From the NCBI GenBank assembly GCA_964304625.1, contig OZ199840.1, positions 9,920,001-9,984,000 on the forward strand: DNA of 64,000 nt, in the 5' to 3' direction. The position numbers were made by a program, and so were the translations under genes. Below the pieces are notes generated by a model. It did not search any database. It was not told the origin of the DNA and saw only the letters and a program-made list of their open reading frames with translations. Positions within the stretch are counted from its first letter, which is position 1, and each line of letters begins with the position of its first letter. This DNA comes from Kudoa neothunni (lineage: Eukaryota; Cnidaria). Below, in pieces: positions 60,910 to 64,000 of the stretch.

Positions 60910-62530
60910 ATGCTTGGTGTTGTTATCTTTTCTATATTTTTGGTGACTGTGTCACTTGGTAATAACAACAAATTTATATAGATATGATTATGTTCGTGTA
61001 GAACGAGCGTTGGATTCTTATGTCATGGACCAGGGTGCACCTCCCTCCTGGATGACCACCGAGCAACGAGCTGCAGCCGTAGTTGATAGATGGTATGTCG
61101 ATACTCAAACGGCGAAATGCAAACCGTTTAAATATTTGGGGTCCCTAGGAAATTTTAACAATTTTGTATCAAAAGCTGTTTGTGAAAACCATCGTAAAGC
61201 ATATGTTCCTAGAAGATTTTAATATTAACATTAGTTAAATTTACACCGGAAGAAAAATCAGAGGCCTGTGCATTACCTGCAGCACCAGGTTCCTGCCACT
61301 TACCAGAAGAGAAAAAATTAGTTAGATGGTATTATTCAAAAACTGTAGTTGAAAATGGCAATAAAAATTCTTGTTATCAGTTCAAATACACCGGATGTGG
61401 TGGAAATGCTAATAATTTTGAGACTAAAACTGAATGTGAAAACGCCTGTCGAAGTAATCCGATTAAAATTCTTGAATAATGCAAATTTAAGACTATATTT
61501 TTTAGATAACAAGAATGGAGATGTTGCAGATGATACTGTGGAAGATACACTGACTAAGACACCCAATGAGTTTGACTGTCTTTACGCAGCCGAAGTAGAT
61601 AGTGAAACCCCAAAAATGGGTATAGTTCTTCATAAGGATAAAAAGAAATGTGTATATGCAGCTGTTGGTGGAGAGGCTAAAAGAGGTTTTTTTGATGATT
61701 TACCAACCTGCGTTGATACATGCATAAGTATTTATTTTGTGACAATTGACACCATAATCAAATATAGCTGACTATGTTGCTGCCTGCAAACAAACGGTTC
61801 CATTCCAAATTACACCTGAAAGTGAACTTAATGATGAAACCAAAGTAAAAGAATATTATTATTTCAACGAAACGAGAAAAGCTTGCCTGCCATTTATATC
61901 TGAAATTCCTGATCAAACTTTCAAACTTGACGATGGCGAAAATAATATATTTAGCTCGGTGGAATTGTGTGCAAGTTTTTGTCCTGCAAGTATTCGATCA
62001 ACTAAATCAGGAATATTTAATTTATTATACTGTTAAATAAAATAGCTGCTCATATTGGGGAACTTAAAGCTGTTGATGTGTGCAATCAACCAAAGGTTGG
62101 CGAGGCTAGTAGTGACGATATGTACCAGTTAACTCGATATTATTATGAAAAGTCCGCGGGAGAAAATGGGGTGTGCAAGGAATTTATATTTAATGGAAAA
62201 GAAATGAATCTGAATAACTTTAAAAAACAAGAAGCCTGTAATGCGATTTGCACAACACCATTAACACCCACTACTGTTTCCCCAAGTCAGGTTGATACTC
62301 AAAAACTAATTCAGAGTACGCAGCAAACTTCAGCTCATCAAACTAGAGAAGCAGAACAAACTGGTACCTTAGAAGTTGACACAAATTTAACAGGTGAAAA
62401 AGTTGTTGGAAATAATATAGAAATTAATAAGATTCCTGGCACAGTTCCTAGTAAACCAATCGCCGAAGATGCAACTCCACAACAAAAACCGGAAAATTGC
62501 CTCATTTTTTTCTTTAATATATGCTGGTGA
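60910..62530 (+). CDS. Secreted five-domain Kunitz protein, copy 4
   Basis: Exons 60910-60958, 61002-61193, 61235-61453, 61506-61727, 61768-61989, 62046-62530; 462 residues, the longest copy. Domain 1 has one change (SYVMDQG). Domain 2 keeps His at P1 but has NGNKNS before the C30 cysteine. The domain 5 exon differs (SAGENGVCKEFIFNG, KKQEACNAIC). The linker tail is almost unrelated to copy 1, with runs of Thr, Gln and Ser, but rejoins copy 2 at KPIAEDATP and ends ENCLIFFFNICW. No stop or frameshift. The tail suggests exchange with or common descent from copy 2. Confidence 0.88.
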
Positions 62531-62696
62531 AACATTTTTTAATTAAAATATGTAATTTAGTGGTTATATAGGGTTGAAAGATCAAAAAAACGAACCGCAC
62601 AAAAGACGGATTAGCTCATGAAAAATTATTTATATTTTTCCTTAATTTATTAAATCTAGTTCTTGATAATTGATCCTTGTATCTATATTGATGAAA

Positions 62697-63053
62697 TACA
62701 GTAAAGTTTTGATATAGCGCTCTAAATTGAGGTATTAGTTTACACGGCCCAATAATTAACCGTTACGAAATATCGAATTATGGCGTATGTGTTAAAATAA
62801 TAAATATTTTATTTGTATTTTATAATTAAAAATGTGAAGGACATCGATCTAATAGTATAAACGCTTTTCTTCTTTGTTTCGCGATCTTTTGATCCAGATT
62901 ATTAGAATATCAAAAAAGATTGTAGACGATATGTACCCTTTCTGATCGTGATATTTAACAAGAAGATCATTAATTCCTTTAAAAAATTGAGTTTCTTATA
63001 TTTACGAATGATATTAAATGGAAACTTTATTCCGGTAAATAAAACAGTCACTG
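62697..63053 (-). pseudogene. pogo/Tigger remnant in the tail of repeat unit 4
   Basis: Begins CAGTAAAGTTTTGATATAGCG after TA and follows the unit 1-3 tails until interrupted by the LTR element at 63054. Confidence 0.6.
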
Positions 63054-64000
63054 TTAGGACTTGTTGGCGCTAATCCGCCGAGGAGGATTAGACAAGGACG
63101 TTAGGCTTATCGTATTTTTGGTTCAATGAGTTTTTCTAACGGCTTTAACAATGGCATAGTGAGCAACGTGAACCAATGCGATGGAAAAGCTGTGGAGTCT
63201 TGGGTGGCAAACTTTGATTTGCTCGTACTCCACAGGCAAATTCCAACAGAGCGATGGACATTGGAGCTCCTCGTATCGTTGGCACCTCCTGTATTCAAGG
63301 TTGTCCAAGAAGCTGGATATGGGCTTCAATCTCCCTATGCCGAAGTTAAGGACTACTTGTTGCGGAGATTTGGAAAGCCAAAAGATACGTTTGTGGCCCA
63401 AAGAGAATTCTCCAGTTGTGTACAACGTGAATGTCAAACGTTGCTGGAGTTTGGTGAGGACGTACGAGAAAGGGAAGAGAGGCCTTTAGTACCATCGACC
63501 ACACTCAATTGGACGAAATCCTTAAAAACCAATTTATTCATGGAGTAGCATCCTCCGAAACGAAAAAGAATTTGCTGGTGAAGGATCCTACCACCTTCAA
63601 TGAGGCATTTGAGCTAGCCCAAAAACTGGAATTTGCAGCGAAGAAGGAGGAGAATACTCAGGAACAAATGAATATGTTGGCGATTAAAGAGGAGGATGTG
63701 TTAAAAACCATTTTGAGGAGATTGGATTCCTTAGAGAACGCTAAGAAGAAGATCAAATGTTTCGGGTGCGGAAAATTGGGGCACTACAAAAAAGACTGCT
63801 TTAACAAAAAATATAATAATAATAGTTCTTGTTATTCGTTGTTGTTTTTACGCGTGTTGGTAGCTGGCGAGAATGTTGATGGCTTGTTAGACACAGGGTC
63901 ACAATCAAGTGCAATAAGCTCCAGTTTCTATCAGAAACTTAATAACAGGCGGTTAGAAACATCGTGTGTTAGAATAATGTCTGCTGGTGGCGATAGAATG
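63054..64000 (+). mobile_element. Gypsy-like LTR retrotransposon, 5' part (cut by window end)
   Basis: Begins TGTTAGG inside the pogo-derived tail of unit 4, an abrupt departure from the sequence shared by the other units. A gag-like region follows, with a CCHC zinc knuckle (about 63760-63800) and then the start of an aspartic protease (DTGSQSS, about 63890). It belongs to a different lineage from the element at 38719-42572, with one knuckle instead of two. It appears broken at least once in what is visible. The right end and age cannot be judged. Confidence 0.8.

Larger units (their letters stand above)
60267..63053 (+). repeat. Kunitz repeat unit 4 (head truncated)
   Basis: Starts at GCACACGCAAG, equivalent to about 46630 in unit 3, right against the Merlin end. 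About 56 extra bases lie between two copies of GTGAAATTGG near 60280-60345. Colinear with unit 1 at an offset of 24322 over the gene up to the variable tail. The tail is cut by the second LTR element. Confidence 0.9.

Overview
This window is very AT-rich eukaryotic nuclear DNA with small spliceosomal introns (mostly about 40-60 nt). Its clearest host gene is an animal-type RME-8/DNAJC13. Other host genes are an intracellular-type serpin, secreted multi-Kunitz proteins, and a small family of single-pass membrane proteins. Merlin, piggyBac, MULE and pogo DNA transposons are abundant. This combination would suit a compact-intron parasitic metazoan such as a myxozoan cnidarian; that assignment is an inference, not something the sequence proves.

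Layout. 1-354: tail of a decayed Merlin transposase. 2513-12897: one large gene for RME-8/DNAJC13, with short introns except for one of about 1.83 kb. 15559-16110: 3' part of a membrane-protein gene (family member A). 17142-17824: a repeat with Helitron-like ends inside a (TA)n tract. 18185-19409 (minus): a complete two-exon serpin. 20349-22153: a broken Merlin, followed by further copies of the (TA)n-associated repeat. 22.9-32.4 kb: mostly non-coding decayed DNA, with one tentative small gene (27891-28420), a possible hAT skeleton and a pogo remnant. 32593-33252: family member B.

34.8-63 kb: four head-to-tail copies of a repeat unit, each carrying an intact six-exon gene for a secreted protein with five Kunitz-type domains (36588-38142, 42992-44600, 47216-48770, 60910-62530). 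pogo-transposase remnants lie on the outer sides of the genes. The array is interrupted by a short-LTR Ty3/gypsy element (38719-42572), a 200-base assembly gap (45048-45247), a nest of DNA transposons (52924-60266) and the start of a second gypsy-like element (63054 to the window end).

The nest can be read in layers. A Merlin element (ends 52924 and 60266, transposase 59350-60135) was split at a TTAA by piggyBac A. piggyBac A was in turn split by piggyBac B, and it also contains a MULE bracketed by 68-bp direct repeats.

How the genes may work together: the serpin and the Kunitz array make this a locus rich in protease-inhibitor folds. Four of the five Kunitz domains in every copy lack the disulfide that supports the inhibitory loop, so most of each Kunitz protein probably does something other than canonical protease inhibition. 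The Kunitz array, with frozen exons and introns at its 5' side and a fast-changing tail, is the most interesting system here.
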